Assembly: GCA_035536235.1 (NCBI GenBank)
Contig: DATLOQ010000013.1
Location: 1 to 32,759 of the forward strand
DNA from: DATLNF01 sp035536235
GTDB taxonomy: Bacteria; Actinomycetota; Actinomycetes; BP-191
Reading direction: 5' to 3'
Length of the DNA stretch: 32,759 nucleotides
Of this stretch, positions 1 through 7,718 are shown piece by piece. Within the stretch, counting starts at the first letter, position 1. The number at the start of each line of letters is the position of its first letter. Position numbers and translations under genes: made by a program. Below the pieces are notes generated by a model. It saw only the letters and a program-made list of their open reading frames with translations. It had not been told where the DNA came from and did no database searches.

Positions 1-635
1 CGGACCTGGATGTCGCGCTCCTCCAGGACGTTGAGCAGCGCGACCTGGATGCGCTCGGCGAGGTCGGGCAGCTCGTTCACGCTGAAGATCCCGCGGTGAG
101 TGCGCGGGACGAGGCCGAAGTGAATCGTCTCCGGGTCGCCGAGCGTGCGTCCCTCGGCCACCTTGATCGGGTCGACGTCGCCGACCAGGTCGCCAACGCT
201 GGTGTCCGGAGTCGCGAGCTTCTCGCCGTACCGCTGCGACCGGTGCCGCCATGACACGGGCAGTGACTCACCGGCCGAGGAGGCGAGCGCGACGCAGCGG
301 GCGCACACCGGGTCGTACGGGTCGTCGTTGATCTCGCAGCCGGCGACTACCGGGATCCACTCGTCGAGCAGCCCGACGAGAGTGCGGATGAGGCGGGTCT
401 TGCCCTGCCCGCGCTCACCGAGCAGCACGACGTCGTGACCGGCCAGCAGCGCTCGTTCGAGCTGCGGTACGACGGTGTCGTCGAAGCCCACGATGCCGGG
501 GAACGTCGTCTCGCCGGCGCGCAAACGGGCGAGCAGGTTGCGCCGGATCTCGGCCTTGACCGGCTCGGTCCTCACCCCGCTGGCGCGAAGCGCGCCCAAC
601 GTGTCGGCGGGGGGCGGCGGTGACTGCTGGCTCAT
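1..635 (-). CDS. ChlI/MoxR-type AAA+ ATPase, 3' end outside the window
   Basis: N-terminal 211 codons of an AAA+ ATPase of the magnesium-chelatase subunit I type; the reading frame is open to the window edge. Visible motifs are a Walker A (GERGQGKT) near residue 73, a Cys-containing insert (CEINDDPYDPVCARC), and the ChlI-like stretch FSVNELPDLAERIQ followed by LLNVLEERDIQVR. Such proteins in Actinomycetota are usually annotated as magnesium chelatase or as sigma-54-interacting regulators and often precede a von Willebrand A protein. They are thought to act as MoxR-like chaperones rather than in chlorophyll synthesis, so the substrate is unknown. The ATG at 635 lies 6 nt behind TAACGT (read on the minus strand) with no Shine-Dalgarno sequence, so the transcript is probably leaderless. 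It diverges from the FIST gene across 23 bp. Confidence 0.85.
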   Translation of the reverse strand, partial: MSQQSPPPPADTLGALRASGVRTEPVKAEIRRNLLARLRAGETTFPGIVGFDDTVVPQLERALLAGHDVVLLGERGQGKTRLIRTLVGLLDEWIPVVAGCEINDDPYDPVCARCVALASSAGESLPVSWRHRSQRYGEKLATPDTSVGDLVGDVDPIKVAEGRTLGDPETIHFGLVPRTHRGIFSVNELPDLAERIQVALLNVLEERDIQV

Positions 636-641
636 GGCCTG

Positions 642-651
642 ACGTTACTCT
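642..651. promoter_or_regulatory. Overlapping divergent -10 elements, leaderless both ways
   Basis: The sequence acgttactct contains TACTCT on the plus strand (646-651), 7 nt before the FIST ATG at 659, and TAACGT on the minus strand (647-642), 6 nt before the ATPase ATG at 635. Both fit the actinobacterial TANNNT rule for transcripts that start at the start codon. They share positions 646-647, so polymerase could probably occupy only one direction at a time. No clear -35 was identified for either. Confidence 0.6.
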
Positions 652-658
652 GCTGCAC

Positions 659-1834
659 ATGTCTCGATTCGGCGCCGGCCTGTCCACCGATCCCGATGTG
701 GTCGCCGCGGCCGAACAGGCTGCGCACGAGGCGATGGCCCCTCTCGGCAGTCAGCGCCCGGACCTGGTCTTCGCTTTCGTCCACACCGACGACCCCGATC
801 TGGTGGACGCGGTCGGCACCCGGGTCGCCGAGCTCACCGGGGCCCGGCACGTCGTCGGATGCACCGCGCACGGGGTCATCGGTGGCGAAAGAGCGGTAGA
901 GCAGAGCACCGCCGTCAGCGTGTGGGCGGCGGTGCTACCGGGAGTCACCCTGCGCACCTTCCACCTGGAGGTGATCCGCACCGGCGAGAGCCTCGCTGTG
1001 GTGGGGATGCCCGACCTGGGCGACGACGACCGGCTCTGCGTGCTGCTGGCGGATCCCTACACGTTCCCGGCCGACGGCTTCGTGGAGGAAGCCAACGACT
1101 CGTTTCCCGGGCTGCCGCTGGTGGGCGGCATGGGTGGCGGCGCTCGCGGCGCGGGCTCCACCCGCCTGCTGCTCGACGACCGGGTGGTGGACCGGGGCGC
1201 CGTCGGTGTCCTGCTCTCCGGACCGATCCGGCTGCGCACCGTCGTCAGCCAGGGGTGCCGGCCCATCGGCCCGGCGATGGTGGTCACCGCAGTGGACGGC
1301 AACGCGTTGCTTGAGCTGGCCGGTGTCCCTGCGCTGAGCAAGCTCGAACAGCTGCTGAGTGAGCTCACCCCGGAGGACCAGGCCTTGGCCAGCCGCGGGC
1401 TGCAGATCGGCGTCGTCATGGACGAGTACGCCGAGCAGCACGAACGCGGCGACTTCCTGGTGCGCGGCGTGATCGGCGGGGACCGAGAGCGCCAAGCCGT
1501 CCTCGTCGGCGACTTGGTCGCGGTCGGCCGGACCGTGCGGTTCCAGGTGCGCGACGCCGACGCGGCTGCTGAGGATCTGCACGCGCTGCTGAACGAGGCG
1601 CGTGCCGAGCCCGCGGGGCAGCTCGTCGACGGGGCCTTGCTGTTCACCTGCACCGGGCGCGGGGAGCACCTCTTCGCCTCCGCCGACCACGACGTCCGTG
1701 CGCTGCGCGAGCACTTCGAGCAGGTGCCGGTCGCCGGCTTCTTCGCCAACGGGGAGATCGGTCCGGTCGGCGGGCGCAACCACTTGCACGGCTTCACCGC
1801 GAGCATCGTGACCTTCGGCCCGGACACCGGGTGA
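659..1834 (+). CDS. FIST domain-containing sensor protein
   Basis: 391-residue soluble protein with FIST_N and FIST_C regions. FIST domains are predicted small-ligand sensors (amino acids or similar) in bacterial signalling proteins. Supporting sequence includes the start MSRFGAGLSTDPD, then HVVGCTAHGVIGGE, the LPLVGGMGGGARG segment in the N-terminal domain, and a C-terminal GALLFTCTGRGEHLF with VAGFFANGEIGPVGG, typical of FIST_C. No kinase, cyclase or methyl-accepting domain is fused, so any output must go through a partner. A GTG at 620 would extend the frame, but the ATG at 659 sits 7 nt behind TACTCT and matches the family start. The stop overlaps the next gene by 4 nt (GTGA), implying translational coupling to the ROK kinase. 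Confidence 0.88.
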   Translation: MSRFGAGLSTDPDVVAAAEQAAHEAMAPLGSQRPDLVFAFVHTDDPDLVDAVGTRVAELTGARHVVGCTAHGVIGGERAVEQSTAVSVWAAVLPGVTLRTFHLEVIRTGESLAVVGMPDLGDDDRLCVLLADPYTFPADGFVEEANDSFPGLPLVGGMGGGARGAGSTRLLLDDRVVDRGAVGVLLSGPIRLRTVVSQGCRPIGPAMVVTAVDGNALLELAGVPALSKLEQLLSELTPEDQALASRGLQIGVVMDEYAEQHERGDFLVRGVIGGDRERQAVLVGDLVAVGRTVRFQVRDADAAAEDLHALLNEARAEPAGQLVDGALLFTCTGRGEHLFASADHDVRALREHFEQVPVAGFFANGEIGPVGGRNHLHGFTASIVTFGPDTG

Positions 1835-2757
1835 GCGCTCCCGTCCTGGCGCTCGACATCGGCGGCACGAAGCTCGCCGCAGCTCTGGTCGGGCCGCAGG
1901 GCGGGGTGCACCGGTTCACCCGCCGTCCTACCCGGACAGGCCGTGATGCTGAGGCGCTCTACGACGACGTGGTGACGCTGCTGGACGACGTACGCCGAGG
2001 CGTCGACATCGCGGGAGTCGGCGTCGGCTGCGGCGGCCCGATGCGCTGGCCCGCCGGCGAGGTGTCGCCACTGAACATCCCGGCGTGGGACGGCTTCCCG
2101 TTGCGCGAGATGCTGACCGGGCGCTATCCCGCCCGACCTGTCCGCGTGCACAACGACGCTGCCTGCGTTGCAGTCGGCGAGCACTGGCGCGGGGCCGGGC
2201 GGCGCGTCGCCGACCTCATCGGGATGGTCGTCTCCACCGGTGTGGGTGGCGGGCTGGTGCTCGGCGGGCGGCTGGTCGACGGCGCCACCGGCAACGCCGG
2301 CCACATCGGTCACGTCGTGGTGGACGCGGATGGTCCGCCGTGCGCCTGCGGCGGCCGGGGCTGCCTGGAAGCCGTGGCCAGCGGGCCGGCGATCGCCGCA
2401 TGGGCGGTCGAGCTCGGGTGGCGTACGGCGGGCGCGACGGCCCGAGAGCTCGCCGACGACGCGCAGGCCGGCGATGCCATCGCCGTCGCGGCCATGGCCC
2501 GCGCCGGGATCGCCCTCGGCATCGGCATCGCCTCGGCCGTGCAGCTCTGCGACCTCGAGCTGGTCATCGTCGGCGGCGGAGTCGCGCAGGCCGGCCCGCT
2601 CCTCTTCGACCCGTTGGAGGCGGCGTACCAGCGCCACGCCGGGCTGGGCTTCGCCCGGGTGCCGCGGGTCGTGGCCGCTGCGCTGGGCGAGCAGGCCGGA
2701 CTCGTCGGCGCCGCCGCACTCGTCCTGGCGGGCACCCGCTACTGGTCCGCCGACTGA
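1831..2757 (+). CDS. ROK family sugar kinase (glucokinase-like)
   Basis: 308-residue ROK protein that probably phosphorylates glucose or a related hexose with ATP. It has the phosphate-binding motif LALDIGGTKLAAAL at residues 6-19, a catalytic Asp in VHNDAA (about D109), the glycine-rich STGVGGGLVLGG loop, GHIGHVVVD, and the ROK zinc motif CACGGRGCLE (C171, C173, C178). A second nucleotide-site loop, IVGGGVAQAG, follows. There is no N-terminal helix-turn-helix, so it is an enzyme rather than a ROK repressor. The GTG start overlaps the FIST stop (GTGA). Exact sugar specificity cannot be read from the sequence; glucokinase is the usual annotation. Confidence 0.9.
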   Translation: MSAPVLALDIGGTKLAAALVGPQGGVHRFTRRPTRTGRDAEALYDDVVTLLDDVRRGVDIAGVGVGCGGPMRWPAGEVSPLNIPAWDGFPLREMLTGRYPARPVRVHNDAACVAVGEHWRGAGRRVADLIGMVVSTGVGGGLVLGGRLVDGATGNAGHIGHVVVDADGPPCACGGRGCLEAVASGPAIAAWAVELGWRTAGATARELADDAQAGDAIAVAAMARAGIALGIGIASAVQLCDLELVIVGGGVAQAGPLLFDPLEAAYQRHAGLGFARVPRVVAAALGEQAGLVGAAALVLAGTRYWSAD

Positions 2758-2791
2758 CGCCGCCGCATAAGCCCCCCGCCGTACCCCCCCG

Positions 2792-2928
2792 GCGAACTGT
2801 GCGACTGGCTGAGCGTGGTTGCCGGCGACGTAGGTCGCACAGCTCAATGACGCGGCGGGTGGACAGCCGGCCTTCTCGCGAACTGTGCGACTGGCTGAGC
2901 GTGGTTGCCGGCGACGTAGGTCGCACAG
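2792..2928 (+). repeat. Two direct copies of a 51-bp hairpin repeat
   Basis: Identical 51-bp copies lie at 2792-2842 and 2878-2928, period 86. Each has perfect 9-bp inverted arms ctgtgcgac and gtcgcacag (2797-2805 with 2834-2842; 2883-2891 with 2920-2928) around a 28-nt loop. In the second copy the right arm runs into tgcgac, forming the further palindrome gtcgcacagtgcgac (2920-2934). The pair fills the gap between two convergent genes. It could be a REP-like dispersed element, a terminator pair or a structured RNA. Confidence 0.85.
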
Positions 2929-2981
2929 TGCGACGAGGGCCGGGCCCGAGCGGGCTAGGGCGCGCGGGCGACGGCGAGTCC

Positions 2982-3854
2982 CTAGGCCGTCCGGGCGACG
3001 GCTTCGGCGAGGAAGCCGGCGATCTCCTCCGCGACCCGCTCCGGCCGGTCCTCGGGCAGCAGGTGTCCAGCGTCGGGCACCGGCACCCAGCACGACCCGG
3101 GGATATCGGCGGCCAGCCGTCGGCCGTACGCCGGGCCGTGCCAGGCGTCCTCGTCGCCCCAGAGCACCAGGGTCGGTGGGGCGTCGACGGTGACCAGGCG
3201 CAAGGCGGCCTCAGTCGACGGCGGGTCCAGTGCTCGCACCAGGCAGAGCAGCCCACGGGTGCCGTCGCGGCTCAGCAGGCTCGCGGCGTAACGGTCCAGC
3301 ACCGGGCCGTCGACCGATCCGGCAGCGAGCCCCCGGCCGAGCTGCATGCCGAGGTAGTGCCGGCCCAGGGAGGGAACCAGGCGCAGCAGCGTGGTCTGCG
3401 TCTCACCGAGCAGTGGCGCCATCAGGCTGCTGATAGCGGCCACCGGCCAGGCGTCGGCGTGCAGTGGCGTGTCGACGAGGACGAGGGCCGCGACGCGGTC
3501 CGGCGCCAGTGCGCACAGGTGTACGGCGGCAGCGCCCCCGACGTCGTGCCCGGCGATCGCGACCCGGTCCAGCCCCAGCTGGTCCAGCAGACCCACGAGC
3601 AGCTCGGCCTGGTTGGCCAGGTCGTAGCGGCCCCCGGGCGGCCGCTCGGACGCCCCCAGGCCGAGCAGGTCGACGGCGTACGTCGGATGGCGGTGCTCGA
3701 GGTCGCGCTGCACGTCACGCCACAGATAGGAGGTGGTGGGTATGCCGTGCAGGAGGAGCAACGGCAGCCCGGGTCCGGCGCCGTGCTGGACGACCCGCAG
3801 CCGCACCCCGTCGACCAGGTGGTCCGCCCCCGGCAGCGGGTGCACGTCGCGCAT
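2982..3854 (-). CDS. Alpha/beta fold hydrolase with Asp nucleophile
   Basis: 290-residue alpha/beta hydrolase. The oxyanion-hole region is HGIPTTSYLWRD (from H36) and the nucleophile elbow GHDVGG carries Asp104 rather than Ser. The likely acid is in LWGDEDAWHG and the catalytic His is in DAGHLLPE (H264). An Asp nucleophile is typical of epoxide hydrolases and haloalkane or fluoroacetate dehalogenases. The residue after Asp is Val, not the halide-binding Trp of classical haloalkane dehalogenases, so an epoxide hydrolase or another C-X hydrolase is more likely, but the substrate is unknown. The frame extends upstream to 4094, through the divergent gene. The ATG at 3852-3854 is preferred because a GAGAGGGG ribosome site precedes it and similarity begins there. 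Confidence 0.85.
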   Translation of the reverse strand: MRDVHPLPGADHLVDGVRLRVVQHGAGPGLPLLLLHGIPTTSYLWRDVQRDLEHRHPTYAVDLLGLGASERPPGGRYDLANQAELLVGLLDQLGLDRVAIAGHDVGGAAAVHLCALAPDRVAALVLVDTPLHADAWPVAAISSLMAPLLGETQTTLLRLVPSLGRHYLGMQLGRGLAAGSVDGPVLDRYAASLLSRDGTRGLLCLVRALDPPSTEAALRLVTVDAPPTLVLWGDEDAWHGPAYGRRLAADIPGSCWVPVPDAGHLLPEDRPERVAEEIAGFLAEAVARTA

Positions 3855-3915
3855 CGTCGGGCCCCTCTCGCGTGGCTGCGGGTGGTGACCGTACCGCCGG
3901 TGCGAGGATGCGTGC

Positions 3916-5145
3916 ATGGGTACCGGTGCGCAGGACACAGCCCTGGTGACGATCGAGGAGATCCGCGCGGCGCGGGAGCTGCTGCGTGACGTCGCCGTCG
4001 TCACCCCGGTGGAGGGATCTCGGCCGCTGTCGCGCAAGGTCGGCGGCGACGTGCTGCTCAAGTGCGAGAACCTGCAGCGCACCGGCTCGTTCAAGATCCG
4101 TGGCGCCTACGTCCGGATCGCCCGGCTCAGCGACGAGGAGCGGGCCCGCGGCGTGGTGGCGGCCAGCGCCGGAAACCACGCGCAGGGCGTCGCGCTGGCC
4201 GCCTCACTCACCGGCGCGAAGTCGAAGATCTTCATGCCGACGGGTGCGCCGCTGCCCAAGATCGAGGCGACCAAGGCCTACGGCGCCGAGATCGAGATGA
4301 CCGGGCTGACCGTCGACGACGCGCTGGTCGCCGCGCAGGCCTACGCCGATGAGCACGGCGCGATCCTCATCCACCCGTTCGACCACCGCGACGTCATCGC
4401 CGGACAGGGGACCGTCGGCCTGGAGATCGCGGAGCAGGTGCCGCGGGCCCGCACAGTGGTGGTGTGCACCGGCGGCGGTGGGCTCGTCGCCGGGGTGGCG
4501 ACAGCGGTCAAGGCGCTGATGCCGGGCGTGCGGGTGGTGGCGGTGCAGGCCGAGACAGCGGCGGCTTTCCCGCACTCGCTCGCGGTCGGGCGACCGGTCG
4601 CGTTGGAGAGCATGGCGACGATTGCCGACGGCATCGCCGTCGCCCGCCCCGGAGATCTGACCCTCGCCCACGTCGCGGCCCTCGTCGACGACGTGGTCAC
4701 GGTCTCCGAGGAGGCGCTGTCGCGGGCCCTCCTGCTCTGCCTCGAGCGGGCGAAGCTGGTCGTCGAGCCAGCCGGCGTGGCCGCGGTCGCGGCGATCAAC
4801 GAGTCGCCGGCCGCCTTCGAGCCGCCGGTCGTCGCCATCCTCAGCGGCGGCAACATGGACCCCGTGCTGCTCATGCGGGTGATCCGTCACGGCATGATCG
4901 CGGCGGGGCGCTACCTGTCCTTCCGGCTGCGCATCCCCGACCGGCCCGGCGAGCTGGCCCGTCTCCTCGCTCTGCTGGCCGAGTCCGGCGCCAACGTCCT
5001 CGACGTCGAGCACCAGCGCACCGGGCCCAAGCTGCACCTCGACGAGGTCGAGGTGGCGCTGCAGCTCGAGACCCGCGGCTCGGACCACTGCGACGAGGTG
5101 CTCGCCCGCCTGCGCCAGACCGGCTACCCCCTCCTCTTCGGCTGA
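3916..5145 (+). CDS. ilvA: Threonine dehydratase (threonine ammonia-lyase) with C-terminal ACT domain
   Basis: 409-residue PLP enzyme that deaminates threonine to 2-oxobutanoate, the entry into isoleucine synthesis, and may also act on serine. The PLP lysine is K60 in TGSFKIRGAY; SAGNHAQGVA is the substrate loop, CTGGGGLVAG the phosphate-binding glycine loop, and LSGGN lies near the end of the catalytic domain. From about residue 330 a single ACT domain (LSFRLRIPDRPGELARLL) suggests allosteric control by an amino acid. It resembles the shorter TdcB-plus-ACT form common in Actinomycetota rather than the long E. coli IlvA with two ACT-like repeats. The ATG at 3916 follows a GAGGA ribosome site at 3904-3908. 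The nearest upstream gene is divergent. Confidence 0.93.
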   Translation: MGTGAQDTALVTIEEIRAARELLRDVAVVTPVEGSRPLSRKVGGDVLLKCENLQRTGSFKIRGAYVRIARLSDEERARGVVAASAGNHAQGVALAASLTGAKSKIFMPTGAPLPKIEATKAYGAEIEMTGLTVDDALVAAQAYADEHGAILIHPFDHRDVIAGQGTVGLEIAEQVPRARTVVVCTGGGGLVAGVATAVKALMPGVRVVAVQAETAAAFPHSLAVGRPVALESMATIADGIAVARPGDLTLAHVAALVDDVVTVSEEALSRALLLCLERAKLVVEPAGVAAVAAINESPAAFEPPVVAILSGGNMDPVLLMRVIRHGMIAAGRYLSFRLRIPDRPGELARLLALLAESGANVLDVEHQRTGPKLHLDEVEVALQLETRGSDHCDEVLARLRQTGYPLLFG

Positions 5146-5154
5146 CCCCCCGCG

Positions 5155-5243
5155 GCTATTTGCCCGGTTAACCCGCTATTTGCCCGGTTAACAGGCCAAG
5201 TGGACCCCCTGGGCGGACGTATCGGGTCCATTTGCCCGGTGAA
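5155..5243 (+). repeat. 20-bp tandem repeat and imperfect long hairpin before a peptidase gene
   Basis: The unit gctatttgcccggttaac occurs at 5155-5172 and 5175-5192, period 20. The core atttgcccggt recurs at 5230-5240, giving three direct copies (5158, 5178, 5230). Positions 5188-5207 and 5224-5243 form an imperfect inverted repeat, 16 of 20 positions matching, around a 16-nt loop. The block begins 9 bp after the ilvA stop and ends about 90 bp before the peptidase start. It may be an ilvA terminator, an operator array, or both. Confidence 0.7.
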
Positions 5244-5260
5244 GGTGGCCGGGGCGCGAG

Positions 5261-5333
5261 TCGCCGTCCGGAAGGAGAAGGGCCGCGGACGGCGAAAAAG
5301 GACGTATCGCCCGTCGCTGTAGGAGGCCTTTCC
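5261..5333 (+). promoter_or_regulatory. Structured 5' leader and strong ribosome binding site
   Basis: A perfect 10-bp hairpin pairs tcgccgtccg (5261-5270) with cggacggcga (5286-5295) around a 15-nt purine-rich loop, followed by an A-run. A consensus AGGAGG lies at 5321-5326, 7 nt before the GTG at 5334, and fixes the start of the secreted peptidase. Whether the hairpin regulates expression is not visible. Confidence 0.65.
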
Positions 5334-7667
5334 GTGCGCCGTACCGTCCTGACCCTTGCTGTCGCCACGCTGACCGTCGGGCTGGGGGCCGGGCCTGCGC
5401 TCGCCACCCCCGTCTGCACCGACGGGTATAAGGGCGGCCCGCCGCTGGCCGCCTGCGGCAACCGCATCTTCCCCGAGGCGGCCAACTCCCAGGCCTACAT
5501 CCAGTACTCCGCCAACCCGGCCGGCTTCCGTGAGTTCCAGCACGGTGTCGAGTTCCTGGCGCAGAAGTACCCCCGCTGGGTGTCGGTCTTCTCGCTGTCC
5601 AGCAAGTACGGCGAGCTGGCCAAGAGCGTCGGCCCCGACAAGATCCGCCCCGGCGAGCAGGGTGACACCGGTGACGGCCGCGACATCTTCGTGGTCAAGC
5701 TCACCGACCACCAGAAGCCGGACAAGGGCAAGGAGACCCTGTTCTTCTCGCTGTCAGTGCACGGCAACGAGCGCGGCGGGTTCGAGGGCGGGATGCGAGC
5801 CGCCGAGGACCTGGCGATGGCCGCCGAGAACGGCGGCACGATCGTCGACGGCGTCGACAACTACACCTCGGGCACCGGTGCCAAGCCGGAGTTCCACGAG
5901 TACGAGGTGGCCGACGTCCTGGCCAAGGAAGTGGTCTACCTCTCTACCTTCAACCCGGACGGCTGGGCGGTCGGTGACATCGTCGGCGGCAAGGCGCCGC
6001 TGCCGTTCGCCCGAGCCAATGGTGCCGGGACGGACCTCAACCGGCAGATGCCGAGCAAGGGCAGCGTCAACATCAGCCGCGACCCGATGACCGAGCCGGA
6101 GGCGATCTTCGGGGTCAAGGCCATGCGCGAGGCAGCGGACGCCGGCATCGGCAAGCTGCTGGCCTACGGTGCCGACGTGCACGGCGAGCTCACCAGCCGC
6201 GCCTACGTCGACATCATGTATCCCGCGGGCCAGTTCGACTCGGTCAAGCACCGGCAGCTGATGGCTATCGCCGAGCGCACCAAGTCCGTCATCGACGAGA
6301 CGCTCTACGGCGGCATCCAGAACGAGATCGAAGAGGCCACCGGCGGCAACGACAACGAGGGCATCGAGGACCAGATCCCCGGCTACCCCGACGCGGCGAA
6401 CAACACCATCCCGACCATGCCGGCCCACTGGGCGACCGTCTGGGACACGTTGGGCTACACGGACACCGGCTTCATCGGCGACTACCTGGCCACCGACCTC
6501 GCGGTCACTGGCATGGACTACGAGATCTTCCTCAACCACACCGTGCCGGACAAGACCTGGAACGTCTACCTGCAGGAAAACCACATCAACGCCTCGCGGG
6601 CGATCATCAAGACCGCGATGGCCTACGCGCTGACCCAGGCGCAGGACTTCAACGCCAAGAACGTCGTGCTCGACACTGGCGGCCAGGCCGGCTACGTCCT
6701 CAACCCGGACCGGGTCACCGACAAGGACAAGAACGGCCCCGGCCCGGGATTCAGCGCTGAGAGTGCCAACGGCACCAAGATCAAGCAGGTGCCGTACGAC
6801 GTCAGCAACATGGACTTCTTCACCGAGACCAGCAAGTACATGCCCAAGCCGTTCCGGGCTCTCAACTCTGCTGACATCGCCAACGACCCGAAGACCCTCG
6901 ACCAGGTCGACACCCTCGTGCTGGCCGACGTGAAGGTCCCGCGCGACGCGCAGAACCGTCCGGTCAGCGAGGCGAAGTACTACGCCAACCTGAAGAGCTG
7001 GGTCGAGCGCGGCGGCAACCTCGTGCTCACCGACCGCGCAGTCCACGTCGCGGGCGACCTCGGCGTGCTGCCGGCCGATGCCATCACCGACACCACCGTC
7101 TACCAGCCGAACGCGACGAACATCGACTTCGAGCACCCGGTCGCCCGGGGTCTGCGGGGCAACGCCAAGCAGCTGGTCGAGGCGCCGATCCTCGGCTACG
7201 GCATCGGCACCGACGCGTCGCCGATGACCGTCGTCGACACCGCCGCGCTCACCGACGCCGGCGGCGCCGTGATCGCGAACATCGAGAAGGGCAGCGGAAC
7301 GGTCACCAACGTTGCCTCTCTCGGCGAGCTCTCGCTGGGCAAGGGCCTCATCCGGCTGATCGGCGGGGCCCTGCCGATGCCCACTGAAGAGAACGACCAC
7401 CGCTTCGGCCTGCGCAGCTACGGCCTGACCTACAGCGGCCTGTTCATCATGGAGAACGTCATCCGGTACGACGCCGCCGGCCTCGGCTCAGCGGCGCCGA
7501 GGGGCTTCTCCCCGGTGCGCCCCGCACCGGCCCCGGCCCCCGCGCCGACCCGCCCGGCACCCCTGCCGGCGACCGGTGCCGGCTGGGAGATGGCCCTCGT
7601 CGGTGGTGCATTCCTGCTGCTGGCGATGCAGCTGCGGCGTCGGCGGGCCCCGGGCCGCGCTGCCTGA
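5334..7667 (+). CDS. LPATG-anchored secreted M14 zinc carboxypeptidase, paralogue 1
   Basis: 777 residues, predicted to be exported and sorted to the cell wall. The signal peptide runs to about A24 (GAGPALA). The M14 domain has zinc ligands H143 and E146 (HGNERGG) and H283 (DVHGE), the substrate-carboxylate Arg in DLNRQ (R237), and a candidate catalytic Glu, E397 (DYEIF). From about residue 490 a domain with TLVLADVKVPRD and GGNLVLTD resembles a class I amidotransferase fold without an evident nucleophile Cys. The tail is a Pro-Ala linker, LPATG at 744-748, a hydrophobic helix and RRRR, a classic sortase signal. The longer open frame from 5232 is rejected because AGGAGG directs GTG 5334. Two full-length paralogues lie in this window. 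Carboxypeptidase activity is inferred from the family; the substrate is unknown. Confidence 0.9.
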   Translation: MRRTVLTLAVATLTVGLGAGPALATPVCTDGYKGGPPLAACGNRIFPEAANSQAYIQYSANPAGFREFQHGVEFLAQKYPRWVSVFSLSSKYGELAKSVGPDKIRPGEQGDTGDGRDIFVVKLTDHQKPDKGKETLFFSLSVHGNERGGFEGGMRAAEDLAMAAENGGTIVDGVDNYTSGTGAKPEFHEYEVADVLAKEVVYLSTFNPDGWAVGDIVGGKAPLPFARANGAGTDLNRQMPSKGSVNISRDPMTEPEAIFGVKAMREAADAGIGKLLAYGADVHGELTSRAYVDIMYPAGQFDSVKHRQLMAIAERTKSVIDETLYGGIQNEIEEATGGNDNEGIEDQIPGYPDAANNTIPTMPAHWATVWDTLGYTDTGFIGDYLATDLAVTGMDYEIFLNHTVPDKTWNVYLQENHINASRAIIKTAMAYALTQAQDFNAKNVVLDTGGQAGYVLNPDRVTDKDKNGPGPGFSAESANGTKIKQVPYDVSNMDFFTETSKYMPKPFRALNSADIANDPKTLDQVDTLVLADVKVPRDAQNRPVSEAKYYANLKSWVERGGNLVLTDRAVHVAGDLGVLPADAITDTTVYQPNATNIDFEHPVARGLRGNAKQLVEAPILGYGIGTDASPMTVVDTAALTDAGGAVIANIEKGSGTVTNVASLGELSLGKGLIRLIGGALPMPTEENDHRFGLRSYGLTYSGLFIMENVIRYDAAGLGSAAPRGFSPVRPAPAPAPAPTRPAPLPATGAGWEMALVGGAFLLLAMQLRRRRAPGRAA

Positions 7668-7706
7668 CGTGCCGCTCGGCGTGGGGTTACCTGGACGTGC
7701 AGCACC

Positions 7707-7712
7707 TAACAT
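7707..7712 (+). promoter_or_regulatory. -10 element TAACAT for a leaderless permease transcript
   Basis: TAACAT ends 6 nt before the ATG at 7719, which places the predicted start site on the A of the start codon. The AGGGA that follows is too close to the ATG to serve as a ribosome site. No Zur-like palindrome was recognised nearby. Confidence 0.55.
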
Positions 7713-7718
7713 AGGGAC

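Noticed and set aside
2792..2928. CRISPR array
   Set aside because: Only two repeats and one 35-bp interval, strong internal palindromes, and no cas genes nearby.
1057..3093. 678-codon open frame on the minus strand
   Set aside because: It runs antisense to the FIST and ROK genes and through the intergenic repeats; composition is an Arg/Ala/Pro-rich shadow with no domain.
5754..7400. 548-codon open frame on the minus strand
   Set aside because: Antisense shadow of the first carboxypeptidase caused by high GC at third positions; no start signal or motif.
7668..7718. Zur-type operator upstream of the permease operon
   Set aside because: No AT-rich palindrome of the expected kind is visible in the 51-bp gap, so zinc control is left as a hypothesis.
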